A program made the translations under genes and the position numbers. A stretch of DNA of 64,000 nt from positions 3,968,001 through 4,032,000 of the forward strand of contig NC_014931.1 in NCBI RefSeq assembly GCF_000184745.1, written 5' to 3'. Of the stretch, positions 18,566-30,855 are shown piece after piece. The notes under the pieces are model-generated. The model searched no databases, was not told where the DNA came from, and saw only the letters and a list, made by a program, of their open reading frames with translations. The stretch's first letter is position 1. Every line of letters begins with the position of its first letter. This stretch comes from Variovorax paradoxus EPS (GTDB taxonomy: Bacteria > Pseudomonadota > Gammaproteobacteria > Burkholderiales > Burkholderiaceae_C).

Positions 18566-18704
18566 GATATTCTCCGTGTTCAAGAGTAGTTGTTGGAGAG
18601 ATGACCTTAACACAGGGTTTCTGCGCTGCAGCAATAGGAGCCAAAAGCCTTGAGAAAATAACGGCTCTCAAAAGACGGAACTTCCATTCCAGCTGCAACT
18701 CATC

Positions 18705-18721
18705 GGCCGCCATCGGCGGCC
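18705..18721. other. GC-rich hairpin between der and hfq
   Basis: GGCCGCC and GGCGGCC form a perfect 7-bp stem around ATC, 19 bases after the der stop on the minus strand. There is no T-run, so it may stabilise the der 3' end rather than terminate transcription. Confidence 0.35.
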
Positions 18722-18739
18722 AAGCGCCCCAAACTTAAT

Positions 18740-20083
18740 TCAGCTGTCCTTGTCCGCAAAGGGATTCTGTGAACTCTTGAACTGGATCCGCAAGGGCGTG
18801 CCAACCAGGTCGAATTCCTTGCGGAAGCGCCCTTCCAGGAATCGCTTGTACGCGTCGGTCACGTGCTCCAGCGAATTGCCGTGGATGATGATCACCGGCG
18901 GATTCATGCCGCCCTGGTGCGCATAGCGCAGCTTGGGCCGGAACATGCCGCCGCGCTGGGGCGCCTGGAATTGCACCGCCTCCAGCAACAACCGGGTCAG
19001 CACCGGCGTCGACATCTTGCGGGTGGCCGATTTGTGCGCCTGCGCAATCGCCTGCCACACCGGACCGAGCCCCTGGCGCTTGATGGCCGAGATGAAATGC
19101 AATGACGCGAACTTCAGGAACGGCAACCGGGTCTCGATTTGCCGCTGGATCTGCTCGCGCTGATAGCTGTCGACGGCATCCCATTTGTTGATGGCGATCA
19201 CCACCGCGCGGCCGCTCTCAAGGATGTAGCCGGCAATGTGCGCGTCCTGGTCAGTCACGCCTTGTGTGGCGTCGAGCAGCAACAGCACGACATTGGCCGA
19301 CTCGATGGCCTGCAGCGTCTTGACCACCGAGAACTTCTCGATCGCCTCGAACACCTTGCCCTTGCGGCGCAGCCCCGCGGTGTCGATCAGCTCGAAGCGC
19401 TGGCCATTGCGCTCGAACGGCACCGAGATGGCGTCGCGCGTGGTGCCCGGCATATCGAAGGCCACCAGACGTTCTTCACCGAGCCAGGTGTTGATGAGCG
19501 TGGACTTGCCGACATTGGGCCGGCCAGCTACCGCCAGCTTGATGGGCTTGTTGACGTCGTCTTCGTCCGTCTCATCGTCCGGATCAGGCAGGTTCAGCGG
19601 CTCGAGGGCCAGCTCGACCAGATCGCGCATGCCCTGTCCGTGTGCAGCGGACACACCGTGCACATCGCCAAAGCCAAGTTCGTAGAAGTCGACCAGCTTG
19701 GTGCCGTCGTGCATGCCTTCGGCCTTGTTGGCCGCCAGCACGCAGGGCTTGCCCAGCCGGCGCAGCTCGTTGGCGATGTCGTGGTCTTGTGCCGAGAGGC
19801 CTTCGCGGGCATCGACCACGAAGATCACGACGTCGGCCTCGGCCACGGCCTGCCGCGTCTGCTTGGCCATTTCCTTGTAGATGCCGCTGCCGGCATCGGG
19901 CTCGAAGCCGCCGGTGTCGATCACGATGAACTCGTGCTTGCCCAGGCGGCCGTTGCCGTAGTGGCGGTCGCGCGTGAGGCCGGCGTAGTCGGCGACGATG
20001 GCGTCGCGCGTCTGGGTCAGGCGGTTGAAGAGCGTCGACTTGCCGACGTTGGGACGGCCGACCAGGGCCACGACCGGCTTCAT
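18740..20083 (-). CDS. der: double-domain ribosome assembly GTPase Der (EngA)
   Basis: A 447-residue essential GTPase for 50S maturation. Two tandem GTPase domains each carry GRPNVGKS (residues 9-16 and 187-194), with an acidic linker between them ([10 protein letters not shown], about 167-176). D-T-G-G and D-T-A-G G3 motifs and N-K-A-E/N-K-W-D G4 motifs are present, and a KH-like C-terminal domain follows from about residue 355. It follows bamB by 60 bases, as in most proteobacteria. Confidence 0.97.
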   Translation of the reverse strand: MKPVVALVGRPNVGKSTLFNRLTQTRDAIVADYAGLTRDRHYGNGRLGKHEFIVIDTGGFEPDAGSGIYKEMAKQTRQAVAEADVVIFVVDAREGLSAQDHDIANELRRLGKPCVLAANKAEGMHDGTKLVDFYELGFGDVHGVSAAHGQGMRDLVELALEPLNLPDPDDETDEDDVNKPIKLAVAGRPNVGKSTLINTWLGEERLVAFDMPGTTRDAISVPFERNGQRFELIDTAGLRRKGKVFEAIEKFSVVKTLQAIESANVVLLLLDATQGVTDQDAHIAGYILESGRAVVIAINKWDAVDSYQREQIQRQIETRLPFLKFASLHFISAIKRQGLGPVWQAIAQAHKSATRKMSTPVLTRLLLEAVQFQAPQRGGMFRPKLRYAHQGGMNPPVIIIHGNSLEHVTDAYKRFLEGRFRKEFDLVGTPLRIQFKSSQNPFADKDS

Positions 20084-20143
20084 GGCCGGCCTTTCGATGG
20101 CGCGGTTTTCATGGTCGGGCCTTGAGAGTGGGAAAAGAAAAGA

Positions 20144-21286
20144 TTAGTCAGGGCGATAGCCAAACACGCCGCCCTTGGCAGTCACGACCACGACCGTGTT
20201 GCCGGCCAGGACCGGCGCAACGGTGATGGCGGAGCCATCGGGCGTGACACGATTGAGCAGCGCGCCGTCTTCTCGCGAGACGAAATGCAGCGAGCCGGTG
20301 TCCTCGCCGATGATCAGCGAGCGCCCCACCGCGAGCGGCGAGGTCAGCACACGGTTCTTGAAGCGGGTCATTTGCCAGGCGCGTTCGCCGTCGCCGCGGC
20401 GCCAGGCCGTGACGCTGCCGTCGGATTCAGTACCGTAGACAAAGCCTTCGTCACCGGAGACGCCGTCCGCGCCCGAGGCCGGTTTGCTCCAGACCAGCGT
20501 ACCGCGCTGTGTCTCGACGCAACCGACGCTGGCGTAGTAGGCCCGCGCGCAAATGCTGTCACCGAAGCGGCTCACGCTGCCGGTCAGGTCGACCAGGCGC
20601 TCCACGTCGTTGGTGCCGCGCGGCGCCGCAATGGGCGACTCCCAGCGCGAGGTGCCATTGGCCGGGTTGATGCCGACCAGCCGGCCGCCGATGCCCGCGA
20701 TCAGGGTATCGCCCACGGCAATCAGCACGCCCGACTTGCGCAGCACCAGGTTTTCACTGGGGCGTTGCTGCAGCCAGAGGCGGCGGCCGCTCTGGCCGTC
20801 CCAGGCGCTGATGCTGCGGTCGGCGGTCTGCACGAACACACGGCGGCCTGCGACCAGCGGTGCGGTGAAGGCCTGGGCCGCCAGCTTCTGCTTCCACAGG
20901 ACCTTGCCGCCTTCGATGGCAACGAGTTCGTTGTTGGTGGTGACGACCGCGGCCATCGTGCCGTCGCTGCCGACGCCTGCCGCCAATGTGGCGCCGGCGC
21001 TCGCACGCCAGGTTTCACGGCCGGCACGGGCGTCGATGGCCACGACGGTGCCGTCGTTGCCGGCCACCGTCACGATGTCGCCGCTGACGTCGGTGGTGAG
21101 CGGGAAGCTCACTTCCGGGATCTTCACGCTCCAGGCCTGACGCACGCCGAGCGTGGCGGGGTTGGCGGGCAGCTCGGCCGGCTTCGGCTTGCCGGAGCCC
21201 GAACAGGCGGCCAACAGCGCTACCAAAACAAGAGCGGAACCTGCGCGCAGGGCGCCCGATTCAGGCATGAGACGCTTGAGATTCAT
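20144..21286 (-). CDS. bamB: outer-membrane assembly lipoprotein BamB
   Basis: A 380-residue lipoprotein of the BAM complex, which inserts beta-barrel proteins into the outer membrane. A signal peptide with lipobox L-L-A-A-C places the lipidated Cys at residue 28. The rest is an eight-bladed PQQ-like beta-propeller with repeated A-x-D-x-x-x-G-x-x-x-W blades (for example G-T-V-V-A-I-D-A-R-A-G-R-E-T-W). The ATG at 21286 is used; the frame is open further upstream but only this start gives the signal peptide. Seven bases separate it from the yfgM stop. Confidence 0.96.
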   Translation of the reverse strand: MNLKRLMPESGALRAGSALVLVALLAACSGSGKPKPAELPANPATLGVRQAWSVKIPEVSFPLTTDVSGDIVTVAGNDGTVVAIDARAGRETWRASAGATLAAGVGSDGTMAAVVTTNNELVAIEGGKVLWKQKLAAQAFTAPLVAGRRVFVQTADRSISAWDGQSGRRLWLQQRPSENLVLRKSGVLIAVGDTLIAGIGGRLVGINPANGTSRWESPIAAPRGTNDVERLVDLTGSVSRFGDSICARAYYASVGCVETQRGTLVWSKPASGADGVSGDEGFVYGTESDGSVTAWRRGDGERAWQMTRFKNRVLTSPLAVGRSLIIGEDTGSLHFVSREDGALLNRVTPDGSAITVAPVLAGNTVVVVTAKGGVFGYRPD

Positions 21287-21293
21287 GATGCGG

Positions 21294-21986
21294 TCAGGAG
21301 TTTTTGGGGGCTGCGGGTGTGACAGTGATGGTTGGCGCCAGGCTCTTCGGGTCGACACCGACCGCGTTCAGCTTGATCTCGACCAGGCGGCGGTAGTCGG
21401 AGGTTGCGCCGAGACCCGTCCAAGCCTTGCGGTATTCCTGCTGCGCCTCGTCGCGCTTGCCCTGCGCCATGTAGATGTCGCCCTTGCGGTCGGCCACCAG
21501 CGGTTCGAACTCCTTGGGCACATTGCCGTCGAGTTGCTTCAAGGCTTCGTCGTACGACTTGCCGTCGAGCAGTTCGGCCGCGAGCCGCAGCTTTGCGATG
21601 GCCTGGTAGCCCGGATCGACGGCGCTCTGCGCCACCCAACCCAGTGCTGCACGCGATTCCTCGACCTTGCCCTTTTCGTACAGCGTCTTGGCAGCCAGGA
21701 GGCCCGCCTGCTGCGCATAAGCGGTGCCGGCAAAGCGCTCCTTCATGTCGCCCAGCACGCGCTGGATGCGCTCGACGTCGCCGGACTGCGTGCTGCGCTC
21801 GACCTCGTCGTAAAGAGCCGCGGCCTGGGCTGCCTTGTTGCGCTGGAAGTACTGCCAGCCGTTCCAGGCCACGAAGGCGCCAGCGACAAGCAGCACGACC
21901 CAGGTAATCAGGGTGCCGTAGGTGTTCCAGAAATGCTTGAGCTGGTCGAGCTGTTCCTGTTCTTCGAGATCGAGATGGGTTGCCAT
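21294..21986 (-). CDS. yfgM: YfgM-family membrane-anchored TPR protein
   Basis: A 230-residue protein. A short cytoplasmic N-terminus (H-L-D-L-E-E-Q-E-Q-L-D-Q-L-K) is followed by one transmembrane helix (about 25-44) and a periplasmic tetratricopeptide-like domain. In Escherichia coli YfgM associates with PpiD and the SecYEG translocon and influences the RcsB stress response; the same role is likely. It sits between hisS and bamB with spacers of only 6 and 7 bases, so translation is probably coupled. Confidence 0.92.
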   Translation of the reverse strand: MATHLDLEEQEQLDQLKHFWNTYGTLITWVVLLVAGAFVAWNGWQYFQRNKAAQAAALYDEVERSTQSGDVERIQRVLGDMKERFAGTAYAQQAGLLAAKTLYEKGKVEESRAALGWVAQSAVDPGYQAIAKLRLAAELLDGKSYDEALKQLDGNVPKEFEPLVADRKGDIYMAQGKRDEAQQEYRKAWTGLGATSDYRRLVEIKLNAVGVDPKSLAPTITVTPAAPKNS

Positions 21987-21992
21987 GCGCTG

Positions 21993-23303
21993 TCAGGTGT
22001 TGGGAGCCGGGGATTGTAGGGTGGCGGCCCAGGTGGCCACCTCGGCGAGCGGCCGGGCGATTTGCGCGCCGCTGCCGTCGCGCAGAGACTTGAGAGTCAC
22101 TTCGCCGCGTGCAAGTTCATCGGCGCCGAAGATCAGGGCGTAGGTGGCGCCGCTGTTGTCGGCCTTTTTCATCTGCGACTTGAAGCTTGCCAAGCCCTCG
22201 GCCGTGGCGCCGTGCATCTGCACGCGCACGCCGGCTTCGCGCAACTGCTGCAGCGTACGCAGCACCAGCGGCATGGCGCCCGCGTCGGGCACGACGGCGT
22301 AGGCATCGGGAGCCGGTACGGGAATGTCTGCGCCCTGCTCTTTCAGCAAGTCGAGGACGCGCTCCACGCCCATGGCCCAGCCCACGGCCGGTGCAGGCTT
22401 GCCGCCGATCTGCTCGATCAGGCCGTCGTAACGGCCGCCGCCGCAGACAGTGCCTTGCGCGCCGAGGCGATCGGTAACGAACTCGAACACCGTGAGGTTG
22501 TAGTAGTCGAGACCGCGCACGAGACGCGGGTTGATCGTGTAGGTGATGCCGTTGGCCTGGAGGATCGCCTGCAGCCCCTCGAAGTGCGCGCGCGATTCGG
22601 CACCGAGGAACTCGCTCAGCTTGGGTGCCGACTCGACCACGTCCTTCATGGCCGGGTTCTTGGTATCGAGGATGCGCAGCGGGTTGCTGTGCAGGCGGCG
22701 CTTGCCGTCTTCGTCGAGTTTGTCGGCATGCTGCTCGAAGTGGGCGATGAGCTGAGCACGATGCAGCGCGCGCTCGGCGGGCTGGCCCAGACTGTTGAGT
22801 TCGAGCCGCACATCGGTCAGGCCGATGGCCTTCCAGAGCGCGCTGGCCAGCAGGATCAACTCTGCATCGACATCGGGGCCGGCAAAGCCGAGCGCCTCGG
22901 CGCCAATCTGGTGGAACTGGCGATAGCGCCCGCGCTGCGGCTTCTCGCGGCGAAACATCGGCCCCGTGTACCAAAGGCGCCGGGGACCGTCGTAGAGCAT
23001 GTTGTGCTCGATCACTGCGCGCACGAGGCCGGCGGTGTTTTCCGGACGCATCGCGAGGTGCTCGGCTTGGCCGTGCTTGTCCGAGCGGTCCTCGAAGGCG
23101 TACATCTCTTTTTCGACGATGTCCGTGACCTCGCCAATACCGCGCACAAACAGCGCGGTGTGCTCGAGGATCGGCGTGCGCACGTTGCGATAGGCGAAGC
23201 GGCCCATCTGCTCGCGCACGGTGGCCTCGAGCCACTCCCAGCGCGCCGATTCGGGCGGCAATATGTCGTTCATGCCTTTGACGGCATTCAATTTTTCAGC
23301 CAT
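21993..23303 (-). CDS. hisS: histidyl-tRNA synthetase
   Basis: A 436-residue class II synthetase that charges tRNA-His. Motif 1 ([11 protein letters not shown]), motif 2 ([18 protein letters not shown]) and motif 3 (G-W-A-M-G-V-E-R) are all present, with the histidine-specific motifs L-V-R-G-L-D-Y-Y and [11 protein letters not shown]-terminal anticodon-binding domain starts near residue 335. The length is normal. It differs from the hisZ paralogue in this window by having the full anticodon domain. Confidence 0.97.
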   Translation of the reverse strand: MAEKLNAVKGMNDILPPESARWEWLEATVREQMGRFAYRNVRTPILEHTALFVRGIGEVTDIVEKEMYAFEDRSDKHGQAEHLAMRPENTAGLVRAVIEHNMLYDGPRRLWYTGPMFRREKPQRGRYRQFHQIGAEALGFAGPDVDAELILLASALWKAIGLTDVRLELNSLGQPAERALHRAQLIAHFEQHADKLDEDGKRRLHSNPLRILDTKNPAMKDVVESAPKLSEFLGAESRAHFEGLQAILQANGITYTINPRLVRGLDYYNLTVFEFVTDRLGAQGTVCGGGRYDGLIEQIGGKPAPAVGWAMGVERVLDLLKEQGADIPVPAPDAYAVVPDAGAMPLVLRTLQQLREAGVRVQMHGATAEGLASFKSQMKKADNSGATYALIFGADELARGEVTLKSLRDGSGAQIARPLAEVATWAATLQSPAPNT

Positions 23304-23318
23304 GAGTCTGCGGAGGTG

Positions 23319-24592
<1,274 letters not shown>

Positions 24593-24596
<4 letters not shown>

Positions 24597-25558
24597 GATT
24601 TCACCTCGAAGCGCGCTACGCCACCACCGCGGGTGACGGGCTTCAGATCGTAGGGCTTTCCGTTCACCTGCACATCGACCGCCGACGCACGGCCCACCAC
24701 CACAGAAAGCGGCAGGGTGCCGGACAACCCGACAGTCTCGCCAGCCTGCAGGCTGCGGCGCAGCAGTTGTTTGCCACCGACTTCGGTCACGGTGATCCAG
24801 CACTCTTCGCGCGCAACGAAAACCAGTTGCTGGCTGCTGCTCGCGACGCCAGCGGGAGATGCCGCGCCGGGCGCGACGGTTGCAGGAGCGGCTGCAGCAG
24901 GCGCAGGCCCATTGACGGCAGCAGCGGGTGCGACACCCGCCGGCCCGGTGGGCGCCACGGCTTGCACGGGAACGTTTTCTGCCACGACGCCAGGCGTTCC
25001 CGAGGCTGCTCCGCCCGCAGGCGCTTCGCTCGTCGAAGATGCTTCAGGTTCGCCGCGCGATGTGAGGCGCGACACCGAGGCGCCGATCTGGTCGAAAACC
25101 GACTGCGGCAGCCAGAACAGCGCGCCCGCGCCGATCAGCAGGAGCACGACCACCGTCAGCAGCGCCCGCGACGGCAGCACGCTGGAGCGCCCGCCGTTCC
25201 AGCGTGGCGTGCCGGAGACGATGTTGGTCTTCAAGGTCCGGTCGGCCACCGCCAGACCCGCCTGTTTGGTGGCCGGCAGCTTGGCGAGCACTGGCGCCGG
25301 ATCGATGCGCAAGGCGCGGCAGACGCTGCTGGCCAAGGCACGCGCGAAGACAGGATCGGGCAGCGAATCGATGTCGTCCGCCTCCAGCGCCGCGAGCTTC
25401 TGCGGCGGCACCTTGAGGGCGGCCGCCACCATTTCGATGTGCAGTCCGTGCGCCTCGCGCGCTTCGCGCAGCAGGTCGCCGGCCGTCTTGTGCGCGATGT
25501 CGCTTTCCTCGAGCGGCAGTGCCGCGGAGGTTCCGAACTCCGAAACCCGTTCAGTCAT
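24593..25558 (-). CDS. rodZ: cytoskeletal membrane protein RodZ
   Basis: A 321-residue bitopic protein that links the MreB cytoskeleton to cell-wall synthesis. It has a cytoplasmic helix-turn-helix domain (about 24-92; [14 protein letters not shown]), a transmembrane helix (131-151), an Ala/Pro/Gly-rich periplasmic linker (about 165-235) and a C-terminal DUF4115 beta-domain (about 240-321; E-E-C-W-I-T-V-T). ATG 25558 overlaps the pilW stop by 8 bases. The gene order pilW-rodZ-ispG-hisS is characteristic of beta- and gammaproteobacteria. Confidence 0.94.
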
Positions 25559-26405
25559 TGAAATTCCCGCGCTCGTACGCTGATGCCTCCCGCGATTGAG
25601 GGAAGCGGCGTTGCAGTTGGCCTCCCAACTGCGCGATCGCCTCGCGGTTGTTGAGCTTTCGTTCGATCTTGATGCCGAGCCACAGCGTCTCGGCACTGGC
25701 CGAGGGACTGTTGTTGACGCGGCGAATGTAGAACTGCGCGCGCTGCCACTCCTCGCGCTGCGCCAGCACCGACGCCAGGTTGAAACCGACCACCGGATTG
25801 CCCGCGTCGATTTCGTAGGCCTGCAAGAGGCTGCGCTCGGCCTGCGGGCGCAGCCCGGCCTTGAGCTCGCAGACGCCTTGCGTCATGAGCGTCTTGGCGC
25901 GGTCGTTATAGCTGGGTACGGCGAGCGCTTCGGTGAACTGCTGCGCCGCGTCGCCAAAGCGGTTCTGCTGGCACAGCAGCCAGCCGTAGTTGTGGCGGAT
26001 GTTGGGGTCGCGCGGTGCGATCGCGATCGCGCGGCGGAAACTGTCTTCGGCCAGACCCGCATCTTCCAGGCGCATGTAGACGAGGCCGCGCAGGTTGTAG
26101 GCGTCCGCGTAGTTGGGGTCGGCCACCAGCGCCTGCTTGATCTCGTCGAGCGCGACGGTGGTCTGCCCATGCTCGAAATAGCCCGACGCCAGTTCCATGC
26201 GCAGCCGCGCGCGGCGCTGGCGGTTGGTTTCGTCGGATTCGGTGACGATCTCGGCGCCCTTGCCCGAGCTGGTGTCGGCCAGGCTGGTGGTGGTGGTCCG
26301 CGTGTTGACGCAGCCGGCGAGCAGAAACGCCACGGCGACACCGGCAAGGCTTGCAGCCAGGATGCGCTGCGTGCTCGCGGTGATCATCGGAAAGGCCTTG
26401 CTCAT
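25551..26405 (-). CDS. pilW: type IV pilus biogenesis lipoprotein PilW (PilF)
   Basis: A 284-residue outer-membrane pilotin lipoprotein that stabilises the PilQ secretin multimer in type IV pili. The signal peptide ends in the lipobox L-L-A-G-C, with the lipidated Cys at residue 32. About six TPR units follow (for example A-L-V-A-D-P-N-Y-A-D-A-Y-N-L-R-G-L-V-Y). ATG 26405 is 4 bases from the rlmN stop. The upstream extension of the frame lies within rlmN and is not used. Confidence 0.93.
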   Translation of the reverse strand: MSKAFPMITASTQRILAASLAGVAVAFLLAGCVNTRTTTTSLADTSSGKGAEIVTESDETNRQRRARLRMELASGYFEHGQTTVALDEIKQALVADPNYADAYNLRGLVYMRLEDAGLAEDSFRRAIAIAPRDPNIRHNYGWLLCQQNRFGDAAQQFTEALAVPSYNDRAKTLMTQGVCELKAGLRPQAERSLLQAYEIDAGNPVVGFNLASVLAQREEWQRAQFYIRRVNNSPSASAETLWLGIKIERKLNNREAIAQLGGQLQRRFPQSREASAYERGNFND

Positions 26406-26409
26406 CGGT

Positions 26410-27564
26410 TCAATGCTCCTGGGAGACGGTGGGGTTCTTGCGCATCGGGTGCAAGACAACGGGACGTTCGGTTGCACGGCGCTGGGCCATGCGTTCGGCG
26501 GCGCGGGTGCGGTCCTTGACGTCGCCAGCGAGCTGCCCGCAGGCGGCATCGATGTCGTCGCCGCGCGTCTTGCGCACGGTGGTCACGAGGCCCGCCTCGC
26601 TCAGCGTCCGGGCGAACGCCAGCACGCGCGGCTGAGGTGAACGCAGCAGGCCCGAGGCTGGAAAGGGGTTGAACGGAATCAGGTTGAACTTGCACGAGAC
26701 GTCGTGCTTGCGCACGAGCTCGACCAGCTGGCGCGCATGTTCGGGCTGGTCGTTCACGCCGTCGAGCATGCAGTACTCGAAGGTGATGAAGTCGCGCGGC
26801 GCATGTTCGAGGTAGCGCTTGCAGGCTTCGAGCAACTCGGCGATCGGGTACTTGCGATTGAGCGGCACGAGGTCGTCGCGCAGCGCATCGTTGGGCGCAT
26901 GCAGCGAAACGGCCATGGCCACGGCGCAGTCGGTGCCCAGGCGGTCGATCATCGGCACGACGCCGGAAGTCGACACGGTGACACGGCGGCGCGACAGCCC
27001 GTAGGCGTTGTCGTCGAGCATGGTGCGCAGCGCGGGCACAAGCGCGGTGTAGTTCTGCAGCGGCTCGCCCATGCCCATCATCACCACGTTGGAGATGACG
27101 CGTTCGTCGCGTTTCAGGTGCTTGCGCAGGAAGTGTTCGGCAAACCAGAGCTGGGCGACGATTTCGCCCGTGCTCAGGTTGCGGCTGAAGCCCTGATGCC
27201 CAGTCGAGCAAAAGCGGCAACCGACCGCACAGCCGGCTTGGGACGACACGCACAGCGTGCCGCGGTCGTCCTCGGGAATGAATACGGCTTCGACGGCATT
27301 GCCGTCGCCGACGTCGAACAGCCACTTGATCGTGCCGTCCTTGGATTCGTGCTGCGTGAGGACCGGCAAGGCCTCCACGCGCGCGGTGGTCGCGAGCTTC
27401 TCGCGCAGCGACTTGGCCAGATCGGTCATCTGGGTGAAGTCGCTGGCGCCACGCTGGTGAATCCAGCGGAACAGCTGCGTGGCGCGGAAACGCTTCTCGC
27501 CGAGTTTTTCGCAGAACGCGGCCAGTCCCTCGAGATCGAAGTCGAGCAGGTTGGCCGTGGTCAT
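26410..27564 (-). CDS. rlmN: dual-specificity RNA methyltransferase RlmN
   Basis: A 384-residue radical-SAM enzyme that methylates C2 of A2503 in 23S rRNA and A37 in some tRNAs. The radical-SAM cluster motif is C-A-V-G-C-R-F-C (residues 112-119, following S-S-Q-A-G). M-G-M-G-E-P-L and the C-terminal A-A-C-G-Q-L, containing the methyl-carrying cysteine, are present, with an N-terminal accessory domain for RNA binding. It follows ndk by 21 bases and heads the pilW-rodZ-ispG chain. Confidence 0.97.
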   Translation of the reverse strand: MTTANLLDFDLEGLAAFCEKLGEKRFRATQLFRWIHQRGASDFTQMTDLAKSLREKLATTARVEALPVLTQHESKDGTIKWLFDVGDGNAVEAVFIPEDDRGTLCVSSQAGCAVGCRFCSTGHQGFSRNLSTGEIVAQLWFAEHFLRKHLKRDERVISNVVMMGMGEPLQNYTALVPALRTMLDDNAYGLSRRRVTVSTSGVVPMIDRLGTDCAVAMAVSLHAPNDALRDDLVPLNRKYPIAELLEACKRYLEHAPRDFITFEYCMLDGVNDQPEHARQLVELVRKHDVSCKFNLIPFNPFPASGLLRSPQPRVLAFARTLSEAGLVTTVRKTRGDDIDAACGQLAGDVKDRTRAAERMAQRRATERPVVLHPMRKNPTVSQEH

Positions 27565-27585
27565 GGAATCAGTCGGCAGACAGCC

Positions 27586-28011
27586 TCAGCGTGCGTAGAC
27601 GTTGAGGCCGGCGAAGAAGAACGAGACTTCGTTCGCTGCGGTTTCAGGAGCGTCCGAACCGTGCACGGCGTTCGCGTCGATGCTGTCGGCGAAATCGGCG
27701 CGGATGGTGCCGGCGGCTGCCTTCTTGGGGTCGGTGGCGCCCATCAGGTCACGGTTCTTGGCAATGGCGTTCTCGCCTTCGAGCACTTGCACGAACACGG
27801 GGCCCGAGATCATGAACTCGACCAGGTCCTTGAAGAAGGGGCGCTCCTTATGGACCGAGTAGAACTGTTCGGCTTCGTTGCGCGACAGATGCACCAGCTT
27901 GGCGGCAACGATCTTGAGGCCGGCGGCCTCGAAGCGGGAAACGATCTTGCCGATGACGTTCTTGGCAACGGCGTCGGGCTTGATGATGGAGAGGGTACGT
28001 TCGATAGCCAT
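27586..28011 (-). CDS. ndk: nucleoside diphosphate kinase
   Basis: A 141-residue kinase that balances NTP and dNTP pools by a ping-pong mechanism. The active-site histidine H117 lies in N-A-V-H-G-S-D, and [11 protein letters not shown] at the N-terminus is the family signature. ATG 28011 gives exact family length; the frame's upstream extension is not conserved. It is the first gene of the long minus-strand run ending at purA, with an AT-richer 150-base region upstream as the probable promoter. Confidence 0.97.
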   Translation of the reverse strand: MAIERTLSIIKPDAVAKNVIGKIVSRFEAAGLKIVAAKLVHLSRNEAEQFYSVHKERPFFKDLVEFMISGPVFVQVLEGENAIAKNRDLMGATDPKKAAAGTIRADFADSIDANAVHGSDAPETAANEVSFFFAGLNVYAR

Positions 28012-28137
28012 TGAAATGCTTCCTGCAGCTTTGATTTTGAAGTGTTTTGTCACAACTGCAACGAGTTTGTTTCGCCACCAGTCGACAAAGCCTCTGATTT
28101 TAACCGGCCCAGCCTCCGGGATTGGTGAAAACCCCGC

Positions 28138-28165
28138 GAAAGCCGCGCCGCGACGGCTGGCTTTC
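28138..28165 (-). terminator. possible terminator downstream of rluB
   Basis: Arms GAAAGCC and GGCTTTC flank a 14-base GC-rich loop that overlaps the rluB stop; on the minus strand it is followed by GCGGGGTTTTC. The stem is good, but the T-run is offset by five bases. Confidence 0.35.
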
Positions 28166-29969
28166 AGCGTCCGCGTCGGCGCGAGCCTGCCGGCCCGCCG
28201 TAGCCACCACCGCCCGAGGTACCACCGCCGCCGGTGCGACGCCCCCCCGGTCCTCCGCGCTGCTCCTTGCGCTGGCGCGAGAAGCTGTCGGCGCCGATGT
28301 AGCCCAGCGAGGTCTTCATCGGATCGGGCTGGTTGGCGCCGCTCGGCTGGCGATCGTCGCCTTGTTGGCGATTGCCGCCGCCCTGCCCCTGGCGGTTGTT
28401 GCCGCCGGCATTGCCACGGCGCTGCTGCGGCGGGCCGCCGTTGCCACCACCGCCGCCACCGCGGTTGGCTCGGCCACCGCGATCGCCGCGCGGCGGACGA
28501 CCGTCGCCCAGCGGATTCGGAATGGGCGCCTCGCGCCCGTCATCGCGCATCTCGCGCGGTTGCTGTTGTCCTTGCCCCTGACCTTGGCCGCCGCCATTGC
28601 GGTTGCCACGGCGCTTCTTGTTGCGTCCGTTGCGGCCACCGCCTTCGGGACCGCCAGGGCCACGTTGCTGCGGCGCCGCGGGGCGGGCCGCCGCACCGCC
28701 CGAGGCCTGGAACAGCGCACGGATATCGCGCTCGTCGAGTTCCATCCAGGCGCCGCGCTTCAGACCGCGCGGCAGCACCATCGCGCCATAGCGGATGCGA
28801 ATCAGCCGGCTGACCGCATGGCCCACCGACTCGAACAGCCGGCGCACTTCGCGGTTGCGGCCTTCGGAAATGGTGACGCGATACCAGCAGTTGGAACCTT
28901 CGCCGCCGCCCTCTTCGATGGTGCCGAACTGGGCCATGCCGTCTTCGAGGCGCACGCCGTCGAGCAGCTTCTGCTTCTCTTCGCTGCTGAGGGCGCCCAG
29001 CACGCGCACCGCGTACTCGCGCTCCAGGCCGAAGCGCGGATGCATCAGTTGATTGGCCAGATCACCGGAACTGCTGAACAGCAGCAGGCCTTCGGTGTTC
29101 AGGTCGAGCCGACCGACCGATTGCCACTTGCCCTGCTGCAGCCGCGGGAGCTTGCGGAACACGGTGGGCCGGTTCTGCGGGTCGTCATGCGTGACCACTT
29201 CGCCGACCGGCTTGTGGTACGCGATCACGCGCGGCGGCGGCGGCGCGATGCGGTAGCGGATCGGCTTGCCGTTGATCTTGACCTGGTCGCCGTACTGGAT
29301 GCGCTGGCCGATGTGGGCGGGTTCGTTGTTGACGGAAATGCGGCCCTGCAGGATCAGCGCCTCCATCTCGAGCCGCGAACCCAGGCCGGCTTGTGCGAGC
29401 ACCTTGTGCAGCTTGGGCGAATCGGCCTCGGGCAGCAGCACGCGCTTGAGCGGCGGCACCTCGGGGCTTTCCTCGTCGGCGTCGAACTGGCCCGAGATGA
29501 CGTCCGAGAAGCGGATCGGCTCGGTCGGGGGCGCGTTGCGTTGCTCGCGTTCGGCGGCACGGCGGGCACGGTCGAGGTCGTCTTCTTCCTCGTCGGGCTC
29601 TTCGTCTTCGTCCTCATCGTCACCCTGGTCGCCCTGGTCGCCTTGATCACCACGGGGAGCCTCTTCGGCAGGACGCTCTTGGCGAGCGGCTGCTACAGGA
29701 GCGGCTTCTTCGGATGCAGCCACTGGCGACTCGACTGCCGGCTCAACAGGCTCGGCTTGCTCGACTGCTGGAGATACCTCGGCCTCATCGGCCACAGCCT
29801 CGACGACCTTCTTCTTGCGCGGGCGCCGCTTCTTGGGAGCCTCGCCATCGGCAGGCGCTGCGGAGTCGATGCCAGCATCCGCAGCTTGCTCAGGCGCCGG
29901 CGCCTCTTTCTTCTCGGATTCAGGCGCGATCGGCAGGTTTCCCGCGTCGTCGATGTCAGATGGGCTCAT
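28164..29969 (-). CDS. rluB: 23S rRNA pseudouridine synthase RluB-type, with long disordered tails
   Basis: A 601-residue protein, about twice the usual RluB length. An S4 RNA-binding domain (about 184-230; [14 protein letters not shown]) precedes the RsuA/RluB catalytic domain (about 245-425). The catalytic Asp is D289 in [10 protein letters not shown]. Flanking these are an acidic, Lys/Arg-punctuated N-terminal tail (1-180) and a Gly/Arg/Asn/Gln-rich C-terminal tail (430-601) that look disordered and RNA-binding. The family modifies U2605 of 23S rRNA. The start overlaps the scpB end by 14 bases. Confidence 0.93.
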   Translation of the reverse strand: MSPSDIDDAGNLPIAPESEKKEAPAPEQAADAGIDSAAPADGEAPKKRRPRKKKVVEAVADEAEVSPAVEQAEPVEPAVESPVAASEEAAPVAAARQERPAEEAPRGDQGDQGDQGDDEDEDEEPDEEEDDLDRARRAAEREQRNAPPTEPIRFSDVISGQFDADEESPEVPPLKRVLLPEADSPKLHKVLAQAGLGSRLEMEALILQGRISVNNEPAHIGQRIQYGDQVKINGKPIRYRIAPPPPRVIAYHKPVGEVVTHDDPQNRPTVFRKLPRLQQGKWQSVGRLDLNTEGLLLFSSSGDLANQLMHPRFGLEREYAVRVLGALSSEEKQKLLDGVRLEDGMAQFGTIEEGGGEGSNCWYRVTISEGRNREVRRLFESVGHAVSRLIRIRYGAMVLPRGLKRGAWMELDERDIRALFQASGGAAARPAAPQQRGPGGPEGGGRNGRNKKRRGNRNGGGQGQGQGQQQPREMRDDGREAPIPNPLGDGRPPRGDRGGRANRGGGGGGNGGPPQQRRGNAGGNNRQGQGGGNRQQGDDRQPSGANQPDPMKTSLGYIGADSFSRQRKEQRGGPGGRRTGGGGTSGGGGYGGPAGSRRRGR

Positions 29970-30855
29970 GGGGTTTTTCCGGAGGAACTGCGTGGGGATC
30001 GACCTCGTCCTGGGACGCGGCATCGGGGTCGGAATCGGTGGTAACGGGGGCGGGCTCGGCTTCGGCGGGAGATTCGGCCTCTTCGCCCGCGGAAAGCGGG
30101 GCTTCCTCCGCTTCGGCAACGTCAGCGGACGCAATGTCTTCGGCTACTTGCGCTGCGGCGGCTTCCAGCACTTCGGGGGCGGCTTCGACGGAGTCGCCGG
30201 CGGACAGCGGCGCCTCTTGTGGCATCACATCTGCATCGCCAACGGCGGACGCATCGGCATCCGACTCGGCAACGGCGTCCATGGGCAGGCCCTGCTGGCT
30301 GCCGGACGCCTGCTCGAGCGCATCGACCAACGCGGCCTGCTGCGCGGGGGTTTCGATCAGCGGCAGTTGATCGAGCGAGGCCAGGCCGAGGTCGTCGAGA
30401 AACTGGCGGGTGGTCGCGTACAGCGCGGGCCGGCCAACGGTTTCGCGGTGGCCGATCACTTCGACCCAGCCGCGGTCCTCGAGTTGCTTCAGGATCAGCG
30501 AGTTGATCGTGACGCCCCGAATATCTTCCATGTCGCCGCGCGTGGCCGGCTGGCGGTAGGCAATGATGGCCAGGGTCTCGAGCGCGGCGCGCGTGTAGCG
30601 CGGCGGCTTCTCGGGGTGCAGGCGATCGAGGTGGTCTCGCATCTCGGGCCGGCTCTGGAAGCGCCAGCCGCTGCCGACGCTCACAAGCTCCAGGCCGCGT
30701 TGCGCCCAGTCTTCCTGCAGTTCAAGCAACAGCACCTTGATGGTGTCCACACCCAGCTCGTCGTCGAACAGCACGCGCAGATCGCGCACCGGCAACGGCT
30801 GACTCGAACAGATCAAGGCGGTTTCGAGAATGCGCTTGGCATCCGCCGTATTCAT
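29956..30855 (-). CDS. scpB: segregation and condensation protein ScpB
   Basis: A 299-residue kleisin-interacting winged-helix subunit of the SMC-ScpAB chromosome condensation complex. Residues 1-175 are the conserved tandem winged helices ([36 protein letters not shown]). The last 110 residues form an Ala/Glu/Asp-rich tail not needed in shorter homologues. The adjacent rluB gene overlaps its 3' end, an arrangement known in betaproteobacteria. No scpA is nearby in the window. Confidence 0.94.
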   Translation of the reverse strand: MNTADAKRILETALICSSQPLPVRDLRVLFDDELGVDTIKVLLLELQEDWAQRGLELVSVGSGWRFQSRPEMRDHLDRLHPEKPPRYTRAALETLAIIAYRQPATRGDMEDIRGVTINSLILKQLEDRGWVEVIGHRETVGRPALYATTRQFLDDLGLASLDQLPLIETPAQQAALVDALEQASGSQQGLPMDAVAESDADASAVGDADVMPQEAPLSAGDSVEAAPEVLEAAAAQVAEDIASADVAEAEEAPLSAGEEAESPAEAEPAPVTTDSDPDAASQDEVDPHAVPPEKPHEPI

